Of a DNA stretch of 64,000 bases, positions 13,039 through 24,295 are shown one piece after another. This DNA is from Spinacia oleracea (taxonomy: Eukaryota; Streptophyta; Magnoliopsida; Caryophyllales; Amaranthaceae), in the NCBI RefSeq assembly GCF_020520425.1, contig NC_079488.1:4379747-4443746 (forward strand), read 5' to 3'. Under the pieces are notes generated by a model. It saw only the letters and a program-made list of their open reading frames with translations. It did no database searches and was not told where the DNA came from. How positions within the stretch are numbered: position 1 is the first letter of the stretch; each line of letters starts with the position of its first letter. Both the position numbers and the translations under genes were made by a program.

Positions 13039-13800
13039 TTCTTCAATAATCGAGTTATTTATGTGTTCATTATCATGTGCTAAATCGGCCAAAAACTCTA
13101 AATTTTGTTTCCTACGATTGGTTTCTTGTGTCATTTTCTTCTTCTTCTTTGTTGTTACTAGTCTAATAGTCTTGATCTAATTTTTGGGTATTTTCTAAGT
13201 GATTCTCCCTTCTGTTGGAGTTTTATACATCTATGTTAGAAGGATCTAAAATTGATGCATGCTCATCAGAGGAGCTGGTGTAAAATGTCTTTGGATTTTT
13301 TCCTTTTCAATCTTTCCGTGGTTTGTTTTGGTAAGGGTTAGAAAACAATTTTTTGACGATAATTTCAATGGTGGTTAAGAAGTAACCAAGAGTTTTGTTA
13401 TGTTGGTTTTTATATATGGAGAAAATGGAGTAGAGTTGATCAAAGTCAACTCGGCGCACTGGCCTGGCCCGAAAAATCACCGGGTTTGGCATTAACTTTA
13501 GGCCCGACTATGTGCCCAGACCGCCTCAAGTTTTTAGTTTTGAACATCCCAGAATTGAAGTTTGGTTGTAAACTTGGCATGACCTAAAAAAACATCTTAT
13601 GTGGCCCAAATATTGGGTTTTGGTGTGAAATTTTCGGCCCAAAATAGAACGTTTTTTGACAAGGTCCGACCCGACCCAGGTCTAGAATGGAGGAGTGAAA
13701 ACGGAGTGCAAATAGAAGAAAACACCATCACTTAGTAGGCATGATTAGTGTCGGAAAATAAGTTAAAGTTGTTTCTCACAATAAAAAAATACACAAATTC
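13039..13800. other. EMC2 3' UTR and intergenic
   Basis: The 3' UTR follows the stop; TTCAATAATC soon after it may be a weak poly(A) signal. Between about 13450 and 13690 there is a stretch with GGCCTGGCCCG and CCGACCCGACCC words of the kind found in plant hAT-like repeats, but no termini were found. No gene is seen. Confidence 0.4.
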
Positions 13801-13810
13801 TTACTTATAA

Positions 13811-14120
13811 TGGGTGTACAATAAATATTGTATACCAGAGTAAAAGTTGACTAAAAATGTTTAAAAGTTACATTTATATATGTAAAAGTTATCTATTTTT
13901 TAATGATAAATTCTTTCATTTGAATAAAAATTATTTCTTCAAAATCACTAATAATGTATAAATTAATCATTTAACCCTTTAAAATGTTTATCTATCAACT
14001 TTTTAATTTTATAATATAAAAGTTACAGAAAAATAGGTTAAAGTTACAAAAAACTGCATAAAAGTTATCTTGGTGTACAATAAATTTATTGTACACCTTG
14101 TGCGCGCAAGACCTTTTGAA
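13811..14120. repeat. Repeat bounded by GTGTACAATAAAT palindromes
   Basis: A perfect 26-bp palindrome occupies 14072-14097, with half-site GGTGTACAATAAA. A weaker partner, GGTGTACAATAAATATTGTATACC-like, sits at about 13811-13835. Between them AAAAGTTAC-type words recur. The right palindrome is followed by TTGTGCGCGCAAGAC, a second small palindrome. This looks like a dispersed repeat of unknown class; no coding capacity is seen. Confidence 0.5.
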
Positions 14121-14709
14121 AAAAATATAGTTTAAGGTTCAAGCTGTTAGAAAGTATAAAAGGTGTTCTTGGCAAAATAAAAAATGCTATGTAATTTTAT
14201 TTTACAAGTTCTCTAATATATTTATAGTACTCTCTAAACCAAATTTGAATATTGAAATTAAGAAACCTCTAACATAGTTATTCACTCCTACAAATTCTCC
14301 AACAATCCACAAACTAACATGTAAAGAATTAAGAATTACAAGGGTTAAAAAATGTGTATAAGTGGTAAACTATTGTAACGAGATAATCAAGTTTTCCAAA
14401 TGAATAGGTTGTTTGTCGCTAAAAACAAAAAATGAATAGGTCGTTTTCATGCATCGTTATAAAGAAGCAAATTGCACGACAAATTAACTAGCTAGCCGCG
14501 GAGTTGATCAAACCCCATGTTCCCACGATTCATATACTAAGTATTACTTTAATTTTTGAACGAAATAAAATTCAAATTTAAATCATAAAATTTGAATCTA
14601 TGATATTTACAAAAGAAATCGATGTAGACATCATATGATTACTGCATATAATCTTATGTTTTTCTTATTATATTTGGCATGACTATTAGTGAACTAATAC
14701 TTCATATAT
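14121..14709. other. AT-rich intergenic, nothing recognised
   Basis: No open frame, terminal repeat or tandem array stands out in this stretch. Confidence 0.4.
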
Positions 14710-14711
14710 TA

Positions 14712-14874
14712 CCCTCCGTTCTTAAATACTTTAAACAATTTGACTTTTACAATATTCATAAATTAATTTTGACTAACTTTTTTTTAATAATAATACTTCA
14801 TAAAAATCAAATGTTATTGTGTAAAATATTGTTGGATTAGTCTTAATGAAATTTTTTGAGATATCAATATTTTT
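14712..14874. mobile_element. Truncated Stowaway-like MITE
   Basis: The left end CCCTCCGTTCTTAAATAC follows TA, and the body has the usual AT-rich composition. No matching right end is present before the complete element starting at 14877, so this copy seems cut off. Confidence 0.45.
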
Positions 14875-14876
14875 TA

Positions 14877-15136
14877 CTCCACCCGTCCCTTAATACTCGT
14901 ACCGTTTTAACTGGACACGCTTGCCAATGCACTACTTTGACCACCAATATCTTTACCTACATGTTATAAAAACTTATGGAAATATTAATATTTTGAAAAT
15001 TTATATTAATATGAAGCTAACAATATATTATATACGAACATTTATTTTCATATGCTATAAATAAAGTAGGATCAAAGTGAATTATGTGAATAGTGCAAAA
15101 AGTCAAAACAGTGCGAGTACTAAGGGACAGATGGAG
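14877..15136. mobile_element. Stowaway-like MITE
   Basis: The left end CTCCACCCGTCCCTTAATAC and the right end GTACTAAGGGACAGATGGAG are inverted copies. TA flanks both sides, as expected for Tc1/mariner-derived Stowaway elements. The element is 260 bp, without coding capacity. Confidence 0.75.
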
Positions 15137-15153
15137 TAAGTTTTTATTAATAT

Positions 15154-15313
15154 TATTTTTTGGTGTACCACCGGTTCACGTTTAGGGTTAATCCGAATTC
15201 AATGCGAGTTCTGAGTGGATAACTTCCAGTCCCCTCTAAATTATTGTTGCGGGGGATCGAACACGATCCTACCAAGTTCAGCCTCAATCATCACTGACCA
15301 ACATACAATTGAT
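15154..15313 (-). mobile_element. tRNA-derived SINE, first of two in series
   Basis: On the minus strand it reads from a box A-like region through a box B-like ATTCGATCCCC-type segment (here GTTCGATCCCCC) to a T-run at the left (A-tail on the minus strand). The direct repeat AGTTTTTATTAATAT occurs at 15139-15153 and 15314-15328 as the target duplication. A copy of the same family lies at 25354-25527. Confidence 0.65.
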
Positions 15314-15330
15314 AGTTTTTATTAATATGT

Positions 15331-15515
15331 TTTTTTTTTTGTTCTACTACGAGGAGTTCCCACCGCCTTCGGCGAGTGGACTAATCTCCAGCGGGAGTTT
15401 GCATGGGTACCTCGATGGGCAGCATCCCTCCCAGTTGAGATTTTTTCCATTCCCAAGGCTCGAACCCGAGACCTTGGTTAAGGAGCTAGAGGCCATTAAC
15501 CACTCATGCCAATCT
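15331..15515 (-). mobile_element. tRNA-derived SINE, second of two in series
   Basis: On the minus strand it starts with GGCATGAGTGGTTAATGG (box A-like) and continues to GGGTTCGAGCCTTGG (box B). It ends in an A-tail, seen as the T-run at 15331-15340. A 25-bp direct repeat (15306-15330 and 15516-15540, beginning CAATTGATAGTTTTT) flanks it. The left copy includes the end of the first SINE, so this one inserted later. Confidence 0.7.
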
Positions 15516-15540
15516 CAATTGATAGTTTTTATTAATATGT

Positions 15541-15939
15541 AATCGCATATAATTACTGTCAAACTAGTATTTTATCGAGTGTGTCGGTGAAACTGTTACC
15601 GGTATTCGATGGGAGAAATTGCTTTATTTTATACACCTGGCAAGGGAAAAAGCAGCCGTGCACAGCAGTTCATTCGCACAAAGCTCCCGGCCTTCACACG
15701 TTCTCTCGTATAAACACTGCACAACCACATAGCCCACTACTTTTTCTGAATCGTCTCTCCCAAAAAAAATCCCCCAATTTTTGCATTTCCATCATCGACG
15801 ATTTCCCGGAAATCTCTGTTTTCCGATTTATTCTCTCTCATCGCACGTAAATTCTTCCTTTATTCGATCGACTCCAAGTATCAATTTCTTGCTGAAATTT
15901 CAAATCTAGGGTTTCGATCATCTTTCAGTACTTTCAACC
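15541..15939 (+). promoter_or_regulatory. Core promoter and 5' UTR of the Rab gene
   Basis: A TATA-like GTATAAAC at 15709-15716 is followed by a CT- and C-rich leader (CCCAAAAAAAATCCCCC and TTTCCATC) typical of plant 5' UTRs. The start codon is at 15940. Only about 190 bases separate the second SINE duplication from the TATA-like site, so upstream regulatory DNA has been displaced by SINEs and a MITE. Confidence 0.5.
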
Positions 15940-18900
15940 ATGAATCAAGAATAGTATGTTTTATATCTCTGATTTACTGTGTTTGATTTTCTATGAATTT
16001 TGGTTGATTGTAGTAGGTTACTGCATTGGGGATTAGGGTTTTCTGTGCTTGGCATGAGTAGTTTGATTTATTGAAATTGAGGTTTTGATTACGTACTGTA
16101 GAAATGCTTATATGTTTGATTGAAGTTTTTCTGGTGGAAGTTTTTGTTGATTATGGAATTACGTATATTTTGGTCTTCTGTGCGTTTGGCATGAGTAGTT
16201 TGATTTTTTGAAATTGGGGGTTTTGATTATTTTACTGTAGAAATGTATGTTAGTAGTTTGATTGAAGTTTTTCTAGTGAAAGTTTTTTGTTGATAATGGA
16301 ATTACGTATATTTTGGTCCTCTGTGCTTGGCATGAATAGTTTGGTTTTTTTGAAATTTGGGGTTTGATTATTTACTGTAGAATTGCTTATATGTTAGTAG
16401 TTTGATTGATGTTAATGGTATTAGGTATGTTCTGTTTTGTTGATATTATGCAAAAATTATAATGTGGTAATCGATTGATTGGGGAAAAAGTAGTTTTGTT
16501 GGAAATGACAGATGAAATGGTGGGTCAATTTGGATTTTGTTCTGTAATTATGTTATTCAAATTGAGGCGAAGATATCCGATTGATAGGCAATAATTTTGA
16601 TGCTGAACAACGTTTCTGGTGCAGTGATTACCTCTTTAAGCTTTTGCTTATTGGAGATTCTGGCGTTGGAAAGTCATGCCTTCTGCTGAGATTCGCGGTA
16701 TAGTTTTCTGTTATTTCTTTTGATTACAAGAAAGGGACTAATTATGCTTTTTTTTCTTTTCTGCTTCATGCTTCTAATGGAGTGATCACTGATTAACTAG
16801 AGCTTTAATGCTTCTCATATGCAGGATGATTCATACGTGGAGAGCTACATTAGCACTATTGGTGTTGATTTTGTGAGTATATTCTTACTTGACTGTGGCT
16901 AAGAACCCCTTCCATTCCTTTAAAAATAGCTGTGATGCTCAGAGTCGCCAATTGCCTTTCCTGTACATTGTCATCACGACCTAAACCAAGTATGGACTGG
17001 CCCACATGGGATTAGGGTTAGCAGAACAAAAAAATGGACGTTGTTCCTTTCCCACTGAATGAGTCTAAGCTTTGAAGAAAAAACTATCTTCTTGTTCTTT
17101 CTTTGGAAAATCCAGAACTATACATTTCTCTTGATTGGAAAAGCTATTTATTTATTTTCCGGTTTCAAAATCTGTAACCTAGAATTTGAGGCATTAGTTG
17201 TTGGAATGGAACATTTAAGGCTTTTATCTGGCCAAGTGAGGTGACCTTGCTGTGGTTTCGTTGTAGCCAACTAGCCAATTGATTGTTGGTCGTCTGTGGG
17301 CATAGAGATGTATGTATGAAGGAGAACAAAGGTATACTGGTCAGTCATCAGTGACAGAGGAGTTGATCAGTCAAAGATGCAACCTTTTTAAACTTTATTC
17401 TTTCCCTTTCTGCCTTTATTATCCTTTCATGTATTACTTTTTTCTCTTGTTTGACGAGGCCTTTCTTATCTTTATATCCTTTCTGTTTAAATAGCATACT
17501 GTAAAACCTAATATGTTGCTTCATTAACAGAAGTATTTTGATGATAGATAGAAATTGTAGGTGTACTTGTGTGAGCGGTGTCAAGATCTTAAAAATAATG
17601 GTTATTAATAGCTTCCCTTCTTTTAAATAGGAATAAAAATGTTTCCCATTGTCAGACCCCTGGATCCGTACCTGAGTTGGATACCCTTTTGGCAATATGT
17701 GAGTTTGAGCATCATAGCAAAACAGGAATAATGATTGAAATACTTTATTGATAAGTTTCCTGAAAAAATGTTCCATTCTGTAGAAAATTCGTACAGTCGA
17801 GCAGGATGGGAAAACCATTAAGCTGCAAATTGTAAGTCTTTGGTTTTTTGCAGTTGCTATGTGATTTTTAAGCTTGGTAAAACCAGATTTTGATGTTGGT
17901 CTTGTCCTATACAGTGGGATACTGCAGGACAAGAACGCTTTCGGACCATTACAAGTAGTTACTACCGAGGTGCTCATGGAATTATAGTAAGCTTACATTT
18001 CTTCTTTGCATTCATCTAAGAATCTGACTCATGTCACGCTCGTGTTTTCTTTGTATTAATTATTTACTATGCTATTTTTGCCGTAGATTGTATATGATGT
18101 AACAGATCAACAAAGCTTTGATAATGTCAAGCAGTGGCTGAACGAAATTGACCGGTACGCAAGTGACAATGTTGTCAAAATTTTGGTCGGAAACAAATCT
18201 GATTTGACTTCCAACAAGGTGGTGTCATCTGAAACTGCAAAGGTACAGTCAGCCTACCTTTCTCTTTTTCAATAATCATTCAGAAGCATTCTACGTTGGA
18301 CTAGCCTAATACTTCCTCCATTCTTTTTTAAATGACACAATTGTACTTTTGGCACTATTCATATAATATACTTTGACCATCAATTGTGATTTATACTTAA
18401 CAAAAAATATAGTCATGTGGGGTCTTGTTATAATCGTCTCATCCTATAGTTTTATAATATCAAACTTTTATAATTTTTAACCATTGATAATAAAAGGTAT
18501 TAATGGTTGAAATATTGCATTGGCAAACGTGACAAAAAAATTGTGTCATTTAATAAAGAATGGAGGAAGTATGTAGGAGCTGTCGCTTAGATATGTAGGT
18601 TCCTTTTCCTATTATTGGAGGAGCTTGTGCTTGTTGAGAACAAAAGTTTCGCCTTCTATTGCTGCTGACCATTAATCCCACTCGTTATCTGGTGCCTCTG
18701 GATGACAAATGTAGTTGCCTACATTCTAGTGTAGAAAGTGTCTTTAGCACCTTGTGGGTCAAGTCTTTGTATGGAAGTCTTTTAAACCAAAGTTGAACAT
18801 ATACTATAGAGAGCTAGCTAGCCTATTAGCTATATTCGGTGAAATTGCCCTTATTCAAGTGTAGGAACCCATGGGCCATGGCTAGCCAGTTAGGGGGATG

Positions 18901-20041
18901 TTCTTGTACAAATTTTTGTGTGTTTCAATTGTGAGTTTGTATTAAGTGACGTCTGTCATCTGGAGCTCAAGTAGAAGTCACTTTGATCAGTTGAGGGAGT
19001 AATTTTTTTTTTGGGCCTGAGAACATTTTCTTTTATTCATTTACGAGTATGAGAATCAGAATATAGGGAAATCACATCCAAGATAACGTATTCCACATTT
19101 CCACCTGATGAAGTATGCCTTAATAAAATGTACAAACGAAAAAGTATATCTCATTTTCATATTTTATTTGATGATTAAAATTTTAAGTAATTAAATCTGC
19201 TTCTCATGCTGTTTATGTTCTGAAGGCATTTGCTGATGAGATTGGTATCCCATTCTTGGAAACAAGTGCGAAGAATTCAACAAATGTAGAAGAAGCCTTC
19301 ATGACAATGGCAGCAGAGATCAAGAAAAGGTTTAGTTTTACTTTACCTTTCTATCTTAGAAAACCAAATTACCCCTTTCTCTTCCTGTGAAACAGTAATC
19401 ATAATCACTTCTTCTATCTTGTGGACTAGGTTAGGTTCTATATTTTATAATATTGATTTGCCCTCCGATGATGGTGTATGAGCATGAGTGTTTACAATTT
19501 TTTTGTGAAAGCACAATGTTTAAAGCCTGCGGACTCGTTGATTCAGATTAACAGTCTATAAAGAATTATAGAGCATCTTGCCATTCTGTGATATGCGCAG
19601 AACCATCTAGACTCTTCATGTTTGAAATCTTATGTTGGGCATTGATTTTTGCTTTACTGTGTTGTACTCACTACTCACTACTCAGTACTCAGTGAGTTGA
19701 ATTTGGCTCTGTTTAATTGGACTTATGTTGTCTGGACTTATTTTTATCTGAAAAAAACTTATTTTGTCTGAAATAAAGTATTTGTGTGTGAAAATGTCTG
19801 AAATAAACTTATTTTTTCTGAACTTATATTATCTAAACTTATCTGAAATTAATTGAAATCTGAACTTATTTTGTCTGAAATAAGTCGAACATAACACAAC
19901 CTTTAATATATATATTATTTTAAGAATTTCACGTTTCTTGTGTGTAGAGTGGCAAGCCAGCCTGCATCAAATGCTACCAGACCCACAACAGTACCAATCC
20001 GTGGGCAACCCGTGGGCCAAAAGTCTAACTGTTGCTCGTAA
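15940..20041 (+). CDS. RABD2: Rab1/RABD2-type small GTPase
   Basis: This is a Ras-superfamily GTPase of the Rab1 (plant RABD) group, which controls vesicle transport from ER to Golgi. Exons: 15940-15953, 16625-16697, 16825-16872, 17784-17831, 17915-17986, 18087-18242, 19226-19329, 19948-20041, giving 609 nt and 202 aa. All nucleotide-binding motifs are intact: P-loop GDSGVGKS (15-22), switch I around T40, WDTAGQE with catalytic Q67 (62-68), NKSD (121-124) and ETSAK (149-153). The Rab1-type N terminus [14 protein letters not shown] and the C-terminal QKSNCCS, with its Cys pair for geranylgeranylation, fit RABD2 better than RABD1. The first coding exon has only 14 bases (MNQEY, last codon split), so automatic tools may miss it. 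Intron 6 carries a Stowaway-like MITE and intron 7 a Tourist-like one. Which RABD2 paralogue this is cannot be said. Confidence 0.95.
18312..18569. mobile_element. Stowaway-like MITE in Rab intron 6
   Basis: CTTCCTCCATTCTTTTTTAA at the left and the inverted TTAATAAAGAATGGAGGAAG at the right, with TA on each side, define a 258-bp element. It ends more than 600 bases from the next exon. Confidence 0.8.
19705..19901. mobile_element. Tourist-like MITE, diverged, in Rab intron 7
   Basis: The ends GGCTCTGTTTAATTGGACTTA and (minus strand) GGTTGTGTTATGTTCGACTTA resemble each other and the family at 31533. TTT flanks both sides. The interior has repeated CTGAACTTATCTGAA-type words shared with the 31533 copy. 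It ends 46 bases before the acceptor of the last exon. Confidence 0.5.
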
Positions 20042-21236
20042 TCTACCGGTCTTTTCTGTTATGCTGCTAATGCCGGGTATGCAATGGATCGGGACTGCAC
20101 AGCCAAAAAGACTGTGGAATGCGTTAGTTCATCAGTCTTACTGTGTTTTCATGTCTGTATATTATGCTTCACTCTATGAAATTGATGTTGGATCTTTTTA
20201 CGTGTTGGATAGAAAGTTCAAATTTGTTAATGTCTTCAATAGCTTGACATACACTTAAAACTGGTGGTTGGTTCACAACCCTATGCAAGGAACTGTTTAT
20301 TTGCTTTTAGATAACTAACTTGGATCTTTGAATCATGTTTAAGTTTTTCATTCACAAGTCTTCTTTACGAGGTCAAATGATAGCTAGGGGCTAGGGTTTG
20401 TTTTCTTTGTAATATAATGAAGCAGATGTCAACAAGCGTAGCTTGTGTTTTGGGCAAAGATCAAGTTCTCAGTTGGGTTTGGTTGCCCGACCCAAATAGT
20501 ACTCGGCAACTGAGAGCGGAGAAGCCAATATCTGTTATGTATTTCAAGATACATATTTACCCAACTAAACGACAATAGGGATAAGACAAACATTAAAACA
20601 TGTGCCATTTTTCAAAGAACATATGCCATTTTTAAAAAATAGATGTCATTTTTTTTCAAAAACCGATGCCATTTTCAAAAAAAAAATTAATTTTGTCCTT
20701 TGCGTTTGATTTTAGCCTATTTTGTTGTTTGGTAGGATGATATGTATCATGAAATACATATTAGATATTGATTTATACTTCCTCCTCGACAACTTCTATT
20801 GCCCTTGCACTCGGGTCCAATACCCGAGTGTGACTCAGAGTCTCGGCTTTTACACGCCCTCCTTGGTATCAACCTTTTTTTTTAGTAAGCCTAAGTTTAT
20901 CCCTTAGACTGACTCTGGCACTTCACCTCAGCTTTAGACTAACTTTTATTTACTTTTTCATTATTTAGATTTACACAAGACTCTCTTTATTTTACACATT
21001 ATCCTCAAATTCACCTCTTATTCACTTAAACTCCTAGTAAAAAAAAAGAAAATGATGTAGGATAAAGTGGTGATGTGACACGATATGATTTGGTTGGAAA
21101 AAAGGTGGAGTCTTTGGTCAATCTTTTGATTTTTAAACTCACCTTTATACTTATTGTAGTCTTTTTAACACATTATTCTAAGAGTCTGACTCCTGTTACC
21201 TTTAGATTAAGGATAAATTTACCCTGAGGTCTTATT
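20042..21236. other. Rab 3' UTR and intergenic
   Basis: The 3' UTR of the Rab gene probably runs to about 20400, where TGTAATATAATGAAG could carry the poly(A) signal. Beyond it there is AT-rich sequence with a short degenerate tandem array at 20598-20690. No gene is seen up to the UGT promoter. Confidence 0.4.
20598..20690. repeat. Short degenerate tandem repeat
   Basis: Four imperfect copies of a roughly 25-bp unit based on ATGCCATTTTTCAAAAA follow one another. It is an AT-rich minisatellite without other features. Confidence 0.6.
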
Positions 21237-21330
21237 GTCTTCACCTGATCTGATTTGATCTGATTTGATTTGATTTGACACGTTATCCGTGAGTGTTTAT
21301 TTTTTATTTTTCTAGTCTTATCTAATTTGA
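21237..21330. mobile_element. Tourist-like MITE fragment
   Basis: GGTCTTATTGTCTTCACCTGATCTG at the left resembles the inverted end of the copy at 45047-45178, and TTTTTCTAGTCTTATCT later in the stretch matches its interior. No right terminus was found. The fragment lies about 200 bases upstream of the UGT start codon. Confidence 0.45.
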
Positions 21331-21356
21331 TTTATTAAGGGTCTACCACAAATCAA

Positions 21357-21363
21357 ACCTACC
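21357..21363 (+). promoter_or_regulatory. AC-type (MYB) element upstream of UGT
   Basis: ACCTACC, followed by ACC, lies about 160 bases before the start codon. AC elements of this form are bound by R2R3-MYB factors that switch on phenylpropanoid and flavonoid genes, which matches the predicted enzyme. A TATA-like CTATACATA occurs near 21469. A seven-base site can occur by chance. Confidence 0.35.
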
Positions 21364-21524
21364 ACCATTGTCACATCAAGGGCCTTTGTGATTTTGTCCA
21401 TCAAGTAATAAATGCTGTTGGTTATTATGAGCCACAAATAGTTCACGAGATTTCCTTAACTACCACACTATACATAGTAACACATTACAAATCTTAACCA
21501 TCCTACAAAAACAAATCAAATTCA

Positions 21525-23818
21525 ATGGAACACCCTCCTCCTCCTCCTCCTCCTCCTCGCCGCCATGTCGCGGTGTGCGCATTCCCCTTCGGAACGCACG
21601 CCGCCCCACTCCTCCACCTCGTAAAACACCTAGCCACCGCCTCACCCGACACCCGCTTCTCCTTTCTCAACACCGCCACCTCCAATTCCGCCTTGTTCAC
21701 CAAATCCGATCCTTCTTCTAACATTATCCCCTGCAACCTCAATGAGGAGGAAGGGGGAAGCCGAAACGGAAACCCATTTGTGCGGTTTATTGAGACGGCG
21801 GGAGTGAGTTTTCGACGGCGGATGGAGGTGGCGGAGGAGGAAGCTGGTGGTGTGAAGATTAGTTGTGTGATTTCTGACGCTTTTTTATGGTTTTGTGGTG
21901 AGATTGTTGATGAGGAGAAAGAGAAGGGTAATAATTTGTGTAGTTGGATTGCTGTTTGGACTTCTAATGTTGCAAGTATTTCTGCTGCTTTTCATACTGA
22001 TGTTCTTCGTACCAAATATGGCGTTGTCAAACAAGGTATAGCTATGCAATTCCTCTTTCGAAATTAATTACTATCAGTTTCAGTTTTTGTTTGAAAATAT
22101 TGAATTAGGGACTAAAAAATAGTTTATCTATAGTACAGTAATCAGGTTCAATTGAAAACGGACAATTTGAAAATCGATAATAAAAAGTGGGAACAGCTTT
22201 TTGTGATTTTGCATGTTTTTAGTTTTGTAGAAAACTGAATAAAAAAATGATACTAAATGGATTTTTAAGGTTCGTTTTGTATCACGGTTAATTATTGAAT
22301 TATGATACCAAAAAAACTCATATTTTTAGTTATTTCCTTGAAATAATGCTTAAAGATCCGTAAATTTCTAAAATAAGCCATATTTTTAAGTTAGTTCTTA
22401 CTCTACCGTCCATGTCAGTAAGATATAGAGATTTTTTTTATTTTTTTTTTTCGGTTCAACTCTGAATCGCATTTAAATTGGCGTTTGAACGGGGTAAACC
22501 ACCAGCTCAAAACTTGAATTGGCCGTTGTATGCCTTACATTCAAAACTTGCTGACAAATAATAGTTGTTACTTTCCTTCCCTCTTTTTATTGGGTAATAT
22601 AAACAGTCAAATCAAAGTTGAACCGCTATTTCAATTGGCAGTTTATTGCTGAACGATTAAAAAAAAATTGAACCGGATTATTTGATGATGTGGACGGTAG
22701 AATGATAAATAACTAAAAATATGGCGTATTTTAGGAATTTACGAATCTTCCTAACATTATTCATGGAAATAGCTCAAATAGTACATTAGACATATATATA
22801 ATCGTTTTACAATACTTAAAAAAAAGAAAAAAAAAAGTAGTAATTGCATATGTGATATTTTAGATTGTGGATTTTCTGGTTTATTTAGGATAATGATTGT
22901 GAATTAATGTTGTTTAAAAAACTTTGAATAGGAATCGAAGGCCGAGAAGATGAAGTAATAGATTGTGTACCTGGATTTTCAAATATTCGAGTTAAAGACA
23001 TACTAGATTGTGTCCCTGGAATGCTCTCAGAAACTATAAACTCAGCATTTGATCAAATGACATACAAAATGGCATTGAGTCTGCCTAAAGCTGATGGTGT
23101 TGTAGTAAACTCTTTTGAAAAACTATCACCCACAATCACAAATGACCTAAAATCCAAAATGAAATTGCTCTGTATTGGACCCTTTCCTTCAATATTCCCA
23201 CCTCAAATTGTTACAGACAAATATGAGTGTCTACCATGGTTAGACAAACAGAAAGAGAAATCTGTTGTGTATATTAGTTTTGGCACGGTCGCCACTCCAC
23301 CACCACACGAGTTTCTAGCCCTCGTAGAAGCTCTCGAGGGTGGCGAGTTCCCCTTCTTATGGTCGATGAACGACTCGAATAAGGGGCTTTTACCGTTAGG
23401 GTTCGTGGATCGTGTTAGGGAAGATGAGGCTTTTGGGAAGATCGTGGAATGGGCCCCACAAATGAAGGTGTTAGGACATCCTTCTGTAGGTGGGTTTGTA
23501 ACGCATTGTGGATGGAACTCGATATTGGAGAGTATGGTGAACGGAGTGCCTCTTATATGTAGGCCGATGCTTGGGGACCAGAAGGTGAATCAAAGGTTTA
23601 TTGAGAGCGTGTTTGGAGTTGGGGTTGGATTAGAAGGCGGAGTTTTTACAAAGAGTGGAGCGATCAAGGCGTTGCATCGAGTTTTGTCGAGCGATCAAGG
23701 GAAGGAGATGAGGAGGAATGTACAAGTGTTGAGAGGGTTGGCTGAAGAGAGTACTAAACAAGGTGGTAGCTCAATTGAGAACCTTAATGCTTTGATAAAA
23801 CTAGTTCAAAGTGCTTAA
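21525..23818 (+). CDS. UDP-glycosyltransferase, UGT78-like flavonoid 3-O-glycosyltransferase
   Basis: A family-1 UDP-sugar glycosyltransferase. The best guess is transfer of a hexose to the 3-hydroxyl of flavonols or anthocyanidins in the cytosol. Exons 21525-22035 and 22932-23818 join in phase to 1398 nt and 465 aa, normal for the family; UGT78 genes commonly have a single intron here. The N terminus carries AFPFGTHAAPLL with presumed catalytic His25, and the partner Asp is likely in CVISDAFLWF. The C-terminal PSPG box spans 344-387: WAPQ, HCGWNS, ESMVNGVP and a closing DQ. The final Gln387 is usual in glucosyltransferases, whereas His there often marks galactose use. The first 13 residues contain a run of eight prolines coded by a CCT repeat, an unusual extension. 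The 5' end is GC-rich and the intron AT-rich with a foldback element. Sugar and acceptor are inferred, not shown. Confidence 0.9.
22326..22776. mobile_element. Long-armed foldback element in the UGT intron
   Basis: The left arm (22326-22415, starting TTAGTTATTTCC and ending TACCGTCCATGTC-like) pairs with the right arm (22687-22776, starting GATGTGGACGGTA). The arms are about 90 bp with roughly 80 per cent identity. The 270-bp loop holds a second weak inverted pair built on GGTTCAACT and GTTGAACCG. No coding sequence or clear target duplication is seen. The layout resembles the element at 2970-3441. Confidence 0.65.
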
Positions 23819-24295
23819 TAAAACTAGTTGTATGTTCTTCAAGATTTGATTTTGTTTTCGTGCTTTTTTGTGTGTAAAAATGTTCTAACTTAATTGACCA
23901 ACAACAACGTAACGGTCTTGTGGTTGTGCAAGGTGCCTCACTAGCAACCGTGAAAGGGCCCCAAATGTAAGGCCTGCCGCTGGCCTCAAAATCTATTATT
24001 TGCCATAATAACATGAAAAGAATATTGTCTTGGTGATAAAACATTGTTGGCTTCGGATTCGGATTCCGATTCGGAATTTTATTGTGCTAGTACATGTACA
24101 TGTACATGTACATATTCGGTTTGAGTTGAACCTTGTTTTGCATTATTTTTTGGTCAAGTTTTAAGATATTGTACGCGGTCCCACGTGTCTTCACCTCGCC
24201 CTTAACTCCCTAACCAATTAATTGCAATGAGTCATGCTTAATGATAGAGTAAATCGATAGCATGCATGTTGTAATCCTTGTTGCATTGCCCACCA
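23819..24295. other. UGT 3' UTR and intergenic
   Basis: AATAAA overlaps the stop codon (23817-23822), but it is too near to be the only poly(A) signal. A short (TACATG)n-like run lies at 24091-24113. Nothing else is recognised. Confidence 0.4.

Noticed and set aside
15581-15850. 89-residue frame upstream of the Rab gene
   Set aside because: It overlaps the probable promoter and 5' UTR and resembles no protein family.
17348-17977. 209-residue open frame on the minus strand
   Set aside because: It runs antisense through exons and introns of the Rab gene, has no family resemblance and no start context; a shadow frame.
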